NCBI GenBank assembly: GCA_030427385.1
Contig: JAUHWR010000001.1
Location: 1-64,000, forward strand
Origin: Alphaproteobacteria bacterium
GTDB taxonomy: Bacteria > Pseudomonadota > Alphaproteobacteria > Micavibrionales > Micavibrionaceae
Direction: 5' to 3'
Length of the DNA: 64,000 nt
The position numbers were made by a program, and so were the translations under genes. Shown piece by piece: positions 1 to 8,339 of this stretch. Each line of letters opens with the position of its first letter. Positions within the stretch are counted from its first letter, which is position 1. Below the pieces are notes generated by a model that made no database searches, was not told the DNA's origin, and was given only the letters and a program-made list of their open reading frames with translations.

Positions 1-36
1 GCCAACGGCAGATGCGTTGGTAATAATTGAAGCGCA

Positions 37-324
37 TTAAATATGATATAAATTAATGATATAGCCCGCATAAATAACAGGGATAATAATCGGTAGAGAC
101 AGAAAAAAGAAGCGTGAAGGACCGCGTGTAAATAAATAAAACACACTGATAACGGCGCTGATCATCCAGCTAATCATAGTGCCGGCGCTTAAATATTTCC
201 AATAAACGTCTTTTAATTCCGGTGGTAATTCAGGCACCAAGCCAAAATGCAATGCAAATACAATGGCGGCCCCTGCGCTCAAGAACCCGATCAAATTAGA
301 AATAAGAAACAGAATAATTTTCAT
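37..324 (-). CDS. Small three-helix membrane protein of unknown function
   Basis: This 95-residue protein is almost entirely hydrophobic. Three membrane segments can be seen at about residues 5-25, 45-63 and 71-91, separated by short loops, one of which holds a proline-rich PELPPELKD stretch. I do not recognise a family. It starts at an ATG. A strong bidirectional terminator lies just upstream, between it and the small lipoprotein gene, so it must have its own promoter or depend on read-through. It could be an accessory subunit of a membrane complex, but nothing in the sequence shows which one. Confidence 0.6.
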   Translation of the reverse strand: MKIILFLISNLIGFLSAGAAIVFALHFGLVPELPPELKDVYWKYLSAGTMISWMISAVISVFYLFTRGPSRFFFLSLPIIIPVIYAGYIINLYHI

Positions 325-344
325 GATTCTTTATTATGCTCATA

Positions 345-382
345 AAAAAAACTGTCTGAGAAGTTCCGCAGACAGTTTTTTT
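345..382. terminator. Bidirectional Rho-independent terminator
   Basis: A perfect stem of 14 bp (345-358 with 369-382) has a 10-nt loop, an A-run on its left edge and a T-run on its right edge, so it can act on either strand. It lies just past the stop of the minus-strand lipoprotein gene and is probably its terminator. Confidence 0.85.
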
Positions 383-405
383 GTAAAAGATATAATCTTT
401 TAAAA

Positions 406-606
406 TTATTTACGCATTGCGTCTTTGAAGATCGGCTGTGCAGAACGTGTCTCAACAACTGGTGCTGGTGTTGGCTCAGCAACAACTACACCTGCGCCTG
501 CTGTGCGGCCTTGGTATGGTGTTTGCTCATAAGTTGAGTATCCGCTGCAAGCAGAAACTGCCAATGTTGCGCCAATTAAGCATGCAAATTTAACTGTATT
601 TTTCAT
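406..606 (-). CDS. Small outer-membrane-type lipoprotein
   Basis: This 66-residue precursor has a typical lipoprotein signal: charged MKNTVK, a hydrophobic stretch and the lipobox V17-S18-A19-C20. The mature part is only about 47 residues and is rich in Pro, Thr, Ala and Tyr, so it is probably unstructured. A GAGGA Shine-Dalgarno sequence precedes the ATG. The next 163 bases (607-769) separate it from the amidase gene, and a terminator follows it, so it looks monocistronic. The family is unknown. Small entericidin-like or peptidoglycan-associated lipoproteins look similar. Confidence 0.7.
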   Translation of the reverse strand: MKNTVKFACLIGATLAVSACSGYSTYEQTPYQGRTAGAGVVVAEPTPAPVVETRSAQPIFKDAMRK

Positions 607-769
607 TTTGTCCTCGTGTTTTAAAAGTTAAGCTATATTCTTTGATTATTCATCAATTCATAATCACAAAAACGACTGTAAGCGAAAAATAGTTCCATTC
701 AAGAGCTTTTTTATAATCTGGTGCAAATAAAGCTCAATAATGATGCATAATTACAACATATTTTAATGA

Positions 770-1951
770 CTAACTCCTTGTTTTTACAAAATACGCATCC
801 ACGCCATTACGAATGGCGGCGGTAATCTTGGCGCGGTGAGTCTGAGAGGATAAGCTGGCTGCTTCGCTACTATTTGATAAAAACCCTGCTTCGATTAGAA
901 CGGAGGGAACGTCGGGGGCTTTCAGAACGGCAAATCCTGCATATCTATGTGTGTTTTGTAATGTAGAAACATTATTTGCTTTAAAGGAATCAACCAATAG
1001 ATTTGCAAAAAAACGGGACTGGTTCATGGTATCGCGCATGGCAAGATCAATCAAAATATTGGAGACATCGGCATCTTCATGGGAGAGGTCGACCCCCGCG
1101 ATGATATCGGCGCGGTTTTCCCGCTGGGCGAGTTTAGCAGTTTGCGCATCAGAGGCTTTATTGGAAAGTGTATAAACCGAAGCTCCGCGCACAGAGGGGT
1201 CATTAATGGAATCCGCATGAAGAGAAATGAACATATCGGCTTCCCATGAACGGGAGAGGTTTACGCGCTCACCAAGCTTGATGTAGGTATCGTTATCACG
1301 TGTTAATTTCACGCGATATTTGCCGCTGGTTTCTAATGCGCTTTTTAGTTCTTTCGCCAATGAAAGGACGATATTTTTCTCAAAGTATTTTTGCGGCGAA
1401 ATTGCCCCCGGATCATTCCCGCCATGTCCGGCATCAATGACAATCAAGGGTTTTTTATAAGTTGTTTCAGGCGGCGGCGGCACATATGCGGGTTGCCGGG
1501 CAGGGGGGAGATTTTCCACCGTTGTATCAAGCGTACCATGGACATTCGGGGCGGAGGCTCCGCGTTCCAAATCAATTACGATCCGATTATTTTTTCCCGC
1601 CTTTGCAGGAATGAAAAAGGCAGATTTTATAGTTTTGGCGCGGGATAACTCAAAAACAATTCTTGAGAATCCGGGTTTGTAAACGGCGTGTCGTACATTT
1701 TTAATATCACTGCCTGTGGGGGGCGTGCTTTCCCCCGCCTGCCATATAAATTGAGGTAGATCGATAATCAGGCGGTTGGGATTGGATAGCAAAAAGGATT
1801 TAAATTCTGTTTTGTCCGATGTTTCAATGACGATACGGGTCTTATCAGGGTGTTGTCCAAAGCGAAGGGCCTCGATATCCAGCGCCAAAGACGGCGCGGA
1901 TATTAAGCACAAAAATAACAAGAAAAAAATTTTGGAAAAGGGACGTATCAT
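770..1951 (-). CDS. amiC: N-acetylmuramoyl-L-alanine amidase (AmiC type)
   Basis: The enzyme cleaves the amide bond between MurNAc and the stem peptide of peptidoglycan and normally works in the periplasm during daughter-cell separation. The 393 residues show a Sec-type signal peptide (about 1-23), an AMIN domain (25-130) that targets the protein to the wall, a Pro-rich linker (148-165) and an Amidase_3 domain. Zinc and catalytic residues are visible: H176 in DAGHGG, E191, H245 in SLHADS and E354 in IEAGFLSN. An inserted segment at about 280-340 matches the autoinhibitory helix region of activator-controlled amidases. A position next to rne is common in alphaproteobacteria. Here a hydrolase gene lies between the two. 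Confidence 0.93.
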   Translation of the reverse strand: MIRPFSKIFFLLFLCLISAPSLALDIEALRFGQHPDKTRIVIETSDKTEFKSFLLSNPNRLIIDLPQFIWQAGESTPPTGSDIKNVRHAVYKPGFSRIVFELSRAKTIKSAFFIPAKAGKNNRIVIDLERGASAPNVHGTLDTTVENLPPARQPAYVPPPPETTYKKPLIVIDAGHGGNDPGAISPQKYFEKNIVLSLAKELKSALETSGKYRVKLTRDNDTYIKLGERVNLSRSWEADMFISLHADSINDPSVRGASVYTLSNKASDAQTAKLAQRENRADIIAGVDLSHEDADVSNILIDLAMRDTMNQSRFFANLLVDSFKANNVSTLQNTHRYAGFAVLKAPDVPSVLIEAGFLSNSSEAASLSSQTHRAKITAAIRNGVDAYFVKTRS

Positions 1952-1985
1952 GGAAAAGATACTAGCATAATTTTATTTGTAAAAA

Positions 1986-2990
1986 CTAGGCGGAAGGTTC
2001 CAGTTTACCAAAATCTACATCGTTTAAAAACTGGCGGGATTCATTTGGCCAGCGCAACCCATAAAGGCTCATCGCTATTGAACAAATCGTATCCGGATCG
2101 CCGCCAATTTCCAATGATCTCGTGATCAGGGAGGGGATGTCCTTATCGACGCTGCCGCGGTCATGCAGAGAAGATAAAACATGCGCCACAGCTCCGACGA
2201 CAAAGCGGGTTTCAATCCCTTCTTCCACGATATTATCTATGGATGCATAAGGGTCATCTTGCTCAAGTACCTTACTGACAAAATGATTCAGGGCAGTATG
2301 GGGTTCAGGCTTGCGCCCGGCGGTTTTTTGAAAGTCCAGGATAAGTTTGCGTCCCAGATCACTTTTTTCTGCCGCATTTTTTACGCACTCTTCAAAGCTT
2401 TGCCCCTCAATTGCGGCTTCGGCGTAACCTTTTACCCAAAAGCCACCTTCGATGGATTCCGTATGTCCGTGTGTCAGTAAAAATAGCTTGAATGCCTGTT
2501 CATCACTTACATGTTCCGCTGCTAAAACCGCGGCGCGCATGGCGGCCCCGCAGGAGCCGTGATTCATCACAACATCAAGATAATTATCCTGGCTATTGGC
2601 GTCCCGTATTGCTGAAAACCAGGGGGAATAAGTTTGTGCAAGTGCCTCAAAATGATCGGCAATTAAATCAAAGAAATCTTTCTTTGCTTTGATTAACCCA
2701 TTGCATTCCAAGGGGATGTCGGCATCTTTCATTAAAAACATAGCTAAGCTTTCCATGTAATCATCGCTGAAAGAGAGTGAGGCACGTTCAGTGGCTTCGA
2801 AGAATGTAATGGACGATCCTTTTTCATAGTGCTCTCCGCTGGAGCCGAGGATATCTCCGCAAAATGTAAAGAATAAGCTTTCGGGAAGCTTTGTATCCTT
2901 ATGTCCAAGCTCATTGAGTGTGCGTTGATAATGTTCACCTAACATTGCAATTTTACCGCTTTTATTGGGGTTATTCGGGAATGCTTCCAT
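1986..2990 (-). CDS. ADP-ribosylglycohydrolase family protein
   Basis: The 334-residue protein shows the ordered motifs of the DraG/ARH family. GDILGSS (from G45) corresponds to the usual GDALG, GSCGAAMRAA to GNGALMR, HGHTESIEGGFWV to the His-rich helix, and GGDPDTI (296-302) to the metal-binding GGDTDTI. The second position of the last motif is Pro rather than Thr, but both aspartates (D298, D300) are kept. Family members remove ADP-ribose from proteins or small molecules using two magnesium or manganese ions. No ADP-ribosyltransferase partner is nearby. The start has an AGGA sequence upstream. It is divergent from rne and ends 34 bases before the amidase start. Confidence 0.8.
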   Translation of the reverse strand: MEAFPNNPNKSGKIAMLGEHYQRTLNELGHKDTKLPESLFFTFCGDILGSSGEHYEKGSSITFFEATERASLSFSDDYMESLAMFLMKDADIPLECNGLIKAKKDFFDLIADHFEALAQTYSPWFSAIRDANSQDNYLDVVMNHGSCGAAMRAAVLAAEHVSDEQAFKLFLLTHGHTESIEGGFWVKGYAEAAIEGQSFEECVKNAAEKSDLGRKLILDFQKTAGRKPEPHTALNHFVSKVLEQDDPYASIDNIVEEGIETRFVVGAVAHVLSSLHDRGSVDKDIPSLITRSLEIGGDPDTICSIAMSLYGLRWPNESRQFLNDVDFGKLEPSA

Positions 2991-3360
2991 GTATCTTTTA
3001 TCCTAAATTATTTCTCTTGCCTTAACTTATTTTGCGGCGTAATGTCAATCTTGCGACACGTCCAAGGTCGGCTTTAGCAAATATGGAGTATTATAAAGAG
3101 TTTCGCTAGCTCTCTACGGACGGAAAAAAGAAATAACGTAACAATTCGTCGGAACTTGAGAGTAACAGTGAACATAAAACACATTAGATATAACCGGAGA
3201 GATCTCAAAAATTATTGTTTGAGATCCCGTTCTATTAGCTGAATTTCACACTCAATTTTTCGATAATTTGACACGCTTAGGGATATTGACTCCCCTAAAA
3301 CACCCGTGTCGCAGGGTCTTTTGAGGACCAGATATTCCTTAGGCGTTTAAGGAGTTTAAA
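2991..3360 (+). promoter_or_regulatory. rne leader region with several hairpins
   Basis: This 370-bp stretch without a gene carries the divergent promoters of the hydrolase and rne. On the rne side it holds a perfect 9-bp hairpin (3201-3209 with 3218-3226), a 6-bp hairpin (3277-3282 with 3293-3298) and a weaker stem around 3315-3329. The Shine-Dalgarno AAGGAG is at 3349-3354, six bases before the ATG. In E. coli the long rne 5' UTR is a target of RNase E autoregulation. A similar role here is inference. Confidence 0.5.
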
Positions 3361-6006
3361 ATGACTAAACGTATGCTAATCGATGCAACCCATTCCGAAG
3401 AAACACGGGTCGTTGTATCGGATGATAAAACTTTGCTGGATTATGAATATGAAAGTGCGATGCGTAAACAGTTACGCGGAAATATCTTTCTTGCAAAAGT
3501 GACACGTGTTGAACCGTCTTTGCAGGCGGCCTTTGTAAATTATGGCGGTAACCGTCATGGTTTTTTACCATTTTCCGAAATCCACCCCGATTATTACCGC
3601 ATTCCAATTGCCGATCGCGAAGCCTTAATTGAAGAGCAGCGCAATGCATTAGAAGAAGCCCGCCGCGCGGAAGAAGAAGAAGATGCAGAATTTGAGAAAA
3701 ATGAGCGTCAACAAAATACAAAGAAAAACACTAAAAAAGATGACCCCGAAAATATAGAATCTTTGGATGATGACAGCAAAGACGAGGCGCCCCAAGAGCT
3801 TGGCGGCGGCGCGGATGCGGCGTTTGACGAAGATGAATTGGATGAAGAAGATGGGGATGAAGATAATAGCTCTGATGACTCAGATGAGAGTGATGAGGAA
3901 ACGGACGAGGCCGGTGACGGCAATGCCTCTGAGGATGATAAAGATCAAAAAGACCAGAAAAAGGGTGGGCATCGTTTTAGCCGCGGCGGTAAGGGGCGTA
4001 ACAATCGTTACCGCGGAAAGAATAATCGCGGTGGTCGTCGTTCAAATTATAATTCTGACCGTGTAGAAATGATTGGCGGAGATTCGATTGATGGTGATCG
4101 TCCGATCCGTCCGAATTTAACGCGTCGTTATAAAATTCAAGAAGTGATCAAGCGCGGGCAAATTATGCTGGTGCAGGTTTCTAAGGAAGAGCGCGGCGCA
4201 AAGGGCGCTGCAGTAACATCATATTTGTCCCTACCGGGGCGTTATTGTGTGTTAATGCCAAACAGCCCGCGTTCCGGCGGTGTGTCCCGCAAAATTGCGA
4301 ATTACAAAGATCGTAAGCGTCTGCGCGAGATTCTAAAAGAGTTTAATGTGCCGGAAGGCATGTCCGTGATTGTGCGCACCGCCGGCGTTGCACGTACCAA
4401 AACCGAAATTAAGCGTGATTTGGATTATCTGCTAAGGCTTTGGGATAATATTCGCTCGACGACGCTTGAGTCACAGGCTCCGGCGATGATTTATGAAGAG
4501 GGAGAGTTGGTTAAGCGTGCCATCCGCGACATTTATGATCGCGATATGAATGAGATTATCGTAGAAGGGGAGCGCGGTTATAAAATTGCGCGTGACATCA
4601 TGAAAATGATGATCCCATCCCATGTAAAGCGCGTGAAGGAATATAAAGATCATAGACGTTCCCTGTTTCAGGCGCATGGTTTGGAGCAGCAAATTAGCGG
4701 GATTGGGGAGCCTTCGGTTCCTTTGAAATCCGGTGGATCATTGGTTATTCACCCGACAGAGGCATTGGTGTCGGTGGATGTGAACTCCGGCCGCGCAACT
4801 AAAGAGCGTCATATTGAGGAAACCGCGCTGCGTACCAATTTGGAAGCGGCAGAAGAGGTTGCCAGACAATTACGTCTTCGTGATTTGGGCGGCTTGGTTG
4901 TTATCGACTTTATCGATATGGAAGATCGCCGTAATAACGGCAAGGTTGAGCGGCGTTTGAAGGAGGCGCTATCTACGGATCGCGCTCGTCTGCAAGTCGG
5001 GCGGATTTCTTCCTTTGGATTGTTGGAGCTGTCTCGTCAGCGTATCAGTGCGAGTGTGACCGAAACTCAATTCCAGCGCTGTGGTCATTGCGAAGGCACC
5101 GGATTTATCCGCACCGTTGATTCCATGGCTATTTTGGTCTTACGTTCATTGGAAACAATGGCAATCGAAGGGCAGGCAGCAAATGTTGCGGTGACAGTAT
5201 CATCAGAAGTTGCTTTATATATGCTGAACCAAAAACGTCAAAAATTGACCGATATTGAAAGTCGTTATGAGATGAAAATCTTTATCCATGCCGACGAGAA
5301 AGCAACGCCGACATTCCATGATATTGAGGTTTTAAAAACGCGCAAAGATTTGGAAAAAGAAGCGCAAGCAGCCAATGGACATGATGATGACGATATGGAT
5401 CAGGACGAACCCGCATCAAAAGATCAGGGTGGTCAAGAGCAGCAGTCTCATCAGAATAATAGTAATAATAACGAGCGCGGCGGCAAACGGAATAATCGTA
5501 ATCGCAACCGTAATCGCAAGAAAAATTATAATAATGATAAGACGGAACAACAACAGGATGCGACAAACGAGCCGCAAGATAAGCAGGAGCAAAAGCAACC
5601 TGTAGAAGAAGCGTCCAAGGCCGAGCAGGAAAAGCCCGCCAAGCCAAAACGCGCGCCGCGTAAGCCAAAATCTGTGAAAACAGAAGAGGTTAAAGAGGCC
5701 GCCAATGGTGAGAATGCGCCAGCGCCAGAAAAATCAGACGAAAAGCCAAAGGCGACACGCGCCCCGCGTAAGAAGAAGTCGGATGATGCGGCGGAAGAAG
5801 TCAAGGCAAAGCCGGCGGCTAGAAAATCCAAGAAAAAAGATGAGGAGGCAGTGATATCACAATCAGCGCCATCCAACGACGATAAGCCCGCCAAGCCTTC
5901 TGCAAAGGCGGAAACCGCCGAACAAAAACATGCCAGAGAAGCAGAAGTTGTGAATGCGCCGCCGGAAAAGAAGAAAAAAGGCTGGTGGAATAAATTGGTG
6001 GAATGA
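3361..6006 (+). CDS. rne: Ribonuclease E
   Basis: RNase E makes the first cuts in mRNA decay and in rRNA and tRNA maturation, and it scaffolds the degradosome. The 881 residues begin with an S1 RNA-binding domain that is split by a long acidic then basic insertion (about 95-250), typical of alphaproteobacteria. The catalytic region follows, with the magnesium-binding aspartates D473 in VSVDVNSGR and D516 in VVIDFIDM. The zinc-link cysteines C574 and C577 lie in CGHCEGTG. From about residue 655 the protein is low-complexity, with Asn/Arg-rich and Lys/Ala/Pro-rich blocks that should bind RNA and partners. It ends in KKKGWWNKLVE, a common end of alphaproteobacterial RNase E. The ATG has AAGGAG at the right distance. 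Confidence 0.97.
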   Translation: MTKRMLIDATHSEETRVVVSDDKTLLDYEYESAMRKQLRGNIFLAKVTRVEPSLQAAFVNYGGNRHGFLPFSEIHPDYYRIPIADREALIEEQRNALEEARRAEEEEDAEFEKNERQQNTKKNTKKDDPENIESLDDDSKDEAPQELGGGADAAFDEDELDEEDGDEDNSSDDSDESDEETDEAGDGNASEDDKDQKDQKKGGHRFSRGGKGRNNRYRGKNNRGGRRSNYNSDRVEMIGGDSIDGDRPIRPNLTRRYKIQEVIKRGQIMLVQVSKEERGAKGAAVTSYLSLPGRYCVLMPNSPRSGGVSRKIANYKDRKRLREILKEFNVPEGMSVIVRTAGVARTKTEIKRDLDYLLRLWDNIRSTTLESQAPAMIYEEGELVKRAIRDIYDRDMNEIIVEGERGYKIARDIMKMMIPSHVKRVKEYKDHRRSLFQAHGLEQQISGIGEPSVPLKSGGSLVIHPTEALVSVDVNSGRATKERHIEETALRTNLEAAEEVARQLRLRDLGGLVVIDFIDMEDRRNNGKVERRLKEALSTDRARLQVGRISSFGLLELSRQRISASVTETQFQRCGHCEGTGFIRTVDSMAILVLRSLETMAIEGQAANVAVTVSSEVALYMLNQKRQKLTDIESRYEMKIFIHADEKATPTFHDIEVLKTRKDLEKEAQAANGHDDDDMDQDEPASKDQGGQEQQSHQNNSNNNERGGKRNNRNRNRNRKKNYNNDKTEQQQDATNEPQDKQEQKQPVEEASKAEQEKPAKPKRAPRKPKSVKTEEVKEAANGENAPAPEKSDEKPKATRAPRKKKSDDAAEEVKAKPAARKSKKKDEEAVISQSAPSNDDKPAKPSAKAETAEQKHAREAEVVNAPPEKKKKGWWNKLVE

Positions 6007-6034
6007 CGAACGTTTCGTTATTTTAAATGATATA

Positions 6035-6086
6035 TTAAGGCGCGATCATCCGGGTAAATTTTAATATTTGGATTATCGCGCCTTAA
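6035..6086. terminator. Convergent terminator between rne and the aminotransferase
   Basis: A perfect 12-bp inverted repeat (6035-6046 with 6075-6086) encloses a 28-nt loop. It lies between two genes that end towards each other, with short T/A runs outside each arm. The loop is long for an intrinsic terminator, so some other role for the hairpin is possible. Confidence 0.6.
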
Positions 6087-6091
6087 TTATT

Positions 6092-7237
6092 TTAAGACAG
6101 AAATCTTTTAATTCTTGCGCAAGCTTCGCGCACTTCTTCGGTTGATCCGGCGAAGGATAGTCGAATAGTTTGGTGGCCGCGGGTCAGGTCAAAATCTGTG
6201 CCGGGTGTGACCGCCACGCCTTCTTGATCCAATAGGCCTTTTGCCCACATTTCTGAATTATTGGTGATGTTTGAAATATCGGCATAGAGGTAAAATGCGC
6301 CGCGTGTATCGGATAAATTTGTAATCCCCGCCTTTGGCAATTCTTCTTTTAGGATATCCAGATTGGCCTGATAACGGGCAACATAATCATCCAAAATATC
6401 GGTATGGTCAAAACATTTAAAGGCAACATGTTGAGCAAGGGTTGGCGGTGCCACGAACAGGCTTTCTGCGAGGCATTTTATACGATGCGTGGTGTTTTCA
6501 GGTATCACCATCCAACCAAGACGCCAGCCGGTCATGGCAAAATATTTCGAGAAACTGTTAACCACCACGACATCTTTGCAATAGCGCGCAACGGTTTCGG
6601 CTTTTTCGCCGAATGTCACGCCGTGATAAAGCTCATCCGCGATTAGGCGCACGCCGTGTTTGCGACACCATGCACAGATTTGCTCCAATTCTTCGGGTTG
6701 AATGATTGTGCCTGTGGGATTGGAGGGAGAGGCAATCAATAAGCCATCGGGAATTTCATCCAATTCCTCCAGATGGGCAATGGTGGGTTGGTAATTGGTT
6801 TGCAATGTCGTTTCAATTTCAATCGGTGTAATGCCGCAGGCCTTCATAATATTTCGGTAAGCGGGATATCCGGGCGCAGCCATGGCAATTTTATCCCCCG
6901 GGTCAAACATACTCATAAAGGTATATAAAAATGCGCCCGATGCGCCGATAGTAATTACAATACGTTCAGCGGGGATCTCCAAATCATAATAATCTTTGTA
7001 CCACGCAGAAATACGCTGTCTTAGAAAGGGCGTGCCAATGGCTTCGGTATAGCCCATGAATCCGTTTTTCATTTGTTCAATGCCATAATCAATCGCTGGG
7101 ATCGGCGCTCCGTCGCTTGGCTGGCCCGGTGCCATATTGATGACGTCTTGCCCGTCTATTTTGCGCTGATTGACCTTTTGGAGCAGATCAAGGACGCGGA
7201 AGGTATGAATATCGCCGTTTTGAGAGAGTTTTAACAT
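6092..7237 (-). CDS. Class I/II PLP-dependent aminotransferase
   Basis: The 381-residue fold-type I aminotransferase has the cofactor-lysine motif NSFSKYFAMTGWR with K231, plus N173 in SPSNPTG, D201 and Y204 in ADELYHG and the C-terminal RLSF arginine for substrate carboxylate. The N-terminus (MAPGQPSDGAP) matches the aspartate/alanine aminotransferase group of Pfam Aminotran_1_2. The exact amino acid used cannot be read from sequence. It stands alone on the minus strand. A 22-bp near-palindrome sits about 56 bases upstream of its start and closely resembles one in front of the RTX gene at 62.3 kb. Confidence 0.88.
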   Translation of the reverse strand: MLKLSQNGDIHTFRVLDLLQKVNQRKIDGQDVINMAPGQPSDGAPIPAIDYGIEQMKNGFMGYTEAIGTPFLRQRISAWYKDYYDLEIPAERIVITIGASGAFLYTFMSMFDPGDKIAMAAPGYPAYRNIMKACGITPIEIETTLQTNYQPTIAHLEELDEIPDGLLIASPSNPTGTIIQPEELEQICAWCRKHGVRLIADELYHGVTFGEKAETVARYCKDVVVVNSFSKYFAMTGWRLGWMVIPENTTHRIKCLAESLFVAPPTLAQHVAFKCFDHTDILDDYVARYQANLDILKEELPKAGITNLSDTRGAFYLYADISNITNNSEMWAKGLLDQEGVAVTPGTDFDLTRGHQTIRLSFAGSTEEVREACARIKRFLS

Positions 7238-7293
7238 CGCAGGAACTTAGCAGAACAATTAGCAAATTTACAGTAGAAAAAAGTTTTTAGGTA

Positions 7294-7315
7294 TTTACGT
7301 AAAATTTTATGTAAA
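7294..7315. promoter_or_regulatory. 22-bp near-palindromic operator candidate (site 1)
   Basis: Ten of eleven base pairs of the dyad match (arms 7294-7304 and 7305-7315). Read on the minus strand it contains AAATTTACATAAAATT, which is also present in the site at 62341-62362 together with most of the rest (19 of 22 positions). It lies where the promoter of the minus-strand aminotransferase is expected. Confidence 0.5.
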
Positions 7316-7463
7316 TTTCATGGTTTTTTTACATAACTTGTATTAATCTATAAATATAAGGAAATTAAACCATATACCAGAAGACAAAGAATTTGATCGA
7401 GAGGAATATAGCAAGAAAGTTTAAGGTTCATTTATCAAGAGTTTAGTAGTTTATTTTGTGCTG

Positions 7464-7557
7464 GTCTTGGATGCGTTCATATCTAGCCCCCGCTTAAAGC
7501 GAGCGTAGTTCAAGACATCCCCTTCAGCCGCCGGGTCCTAACCCGGCGGTTTTTTTT
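7464..7557 (+). ncRNA. Structured RNA candidate ending in an intrinsic terminator
   Basis: The 401-bp gap 7238-7638 has no credible coding frame but carries a strong structure on the plus strand. An outer stem GTCTTGGA/TTCAAGAC (7464-7471 with 7509-7516) encloses a small CGCT/AGCG hairpin (7491-7501). A C-rich single-stranded stretch and a GC-rich terminator follow. This could be the 3' part of a small RNA, with a start perhaps near 7360-7380 after the A/T-rich TATAAA-like run at about 7350, or a leader or attenuator of the secreted-protein gene at 7639. C-rich unpaired segments are typical of alphaproteobacterial trans-acting sRNAs that mask Shine-Dalgarno sites. I could not assign a known family. 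Confidence 0.5.
7528..7557 (+). terminator. Strong Rho-independent terminator with no gene upstream
   Basis: A GC-rich 9-bp stem (7528-7536 with 7541-7549) with a CCTA loop is followed by eight T residues. The nearest upstream gene lies on the other strand, so it must end a non-coding transcript or act as an attenuator. Confidence 0.9.
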
Positions 7558-7638
7558 GTGAGGGAAGCGGGAAAGGAAAACTTTTCTTTTTACGGTTTTC
7601 GTTTTATAACTGAAGTAACCTCACATAAGGCTTAAGCT

Positions 7639-8337
7639 ATGCACAAAAATTTATATTTTATTCCTCTATTATCTATATTTCTGACTTTTTTACTGTGTCT
7701 AACTCCGGGGGGGTATGCCCAAGACGGATCACCTGAAGTGGCGCAAGAAAGTGAGCAAAGCGGCCCCATGTCAGAGCCACAAGAAGCGCCCGCGGCGGAA
7801 ATAACGCCGCCAAATGCAGGGCCTAAATTAAAGGAACTGGAAGAATATACGGCGGCATTACTGAACGGCTTGGAAACGTATCAGGCAAAATATATTTATA
7901 ATATTCGTCAGGAATTCGGACTTATTCGCAGCATTCAGGTTGCACGTTCAGATATCGAAAATGCGGTAAATAGTTGCGGCGAGAAAAATCCTGATATGAA
8001 AAGCCAAATGGAAGAGCGTTTCAATGCATGGAGTGATGCCATTGTTCCGAAATTGGCAGTTGCCGATGTTGCTCTTAAGGATGCCATACAGCGCCAAGGG
8101 TTTCGCCCGACAGTGCGTGTGACGATGTTACTCGATTTAGTACAGGCCGCTTTTGAGGAGCGTGATGCCGATATCAAGAAAATTCCGGTCACAACAGCCG
8201 AGGCGTGCCAAAGTTTGTTAAAAAGCATGGATGAGACAGAAAAAAGCTTGATCGAGCTATTGGACGTCACCATTGATTCCTTGAATAAATTATCCATTGA
8301 TCCGCAAGAAAGTGCAGATTTAAAAGCGGTCGAATAG
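7639..8337 (+). CDS. Secreted helical protein of unknown function
   Basis: The 232-residue protein has a clear signal peptide (hydrophobic core at about 6-25, probable cleavage after GYA at residue 27). An acidic, Pro/Glu-rich linker runs to about residue 62 and a mostly helical domain carrying two cysteines (C114, C190) follows. No family was recognised. Just after the signal region it shares the short peptide SPEVAQ with the PilP-like protein at 17.1 kb. It ends two bases before the glycosyltransferase start, so the two are probably cotranscribed. It lies about 80 bp after the terminator of the RNA candidate. Confidence 0.7.
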   Translation: MHKNLYFIPLLSIFLTFLLCLTPGGYAQDGSPEVAQESEQSGPMSEPQEAPAAEITPPNAGPKLKELEEYTAALLNGLETYQAKYIYNIRQEFGLIRSIQVARSDIENAVNSCGEKNPDMKSQMEERFNAWSDAIVPKLAVADVALKDAIQRQGFRPTVRVTMLLDLVQAAFEERDADIKKIPVTTAEACQSLLKSMDETEKSLIELLDVTIDSLNKLSIDPQESADLKAVE

Positions 8338-8339
8338 TC

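Noticed and set aside
5526-5894. Long minus-strand open frames opposite the rne C-terminal region, and similar frames at 3708-3923 and 5282-5668
   Set aside because: They mirror low-complexity Lys/Ala/Glu codons of RNase E, have biased Ser/Leu composition and no ribosome sites.
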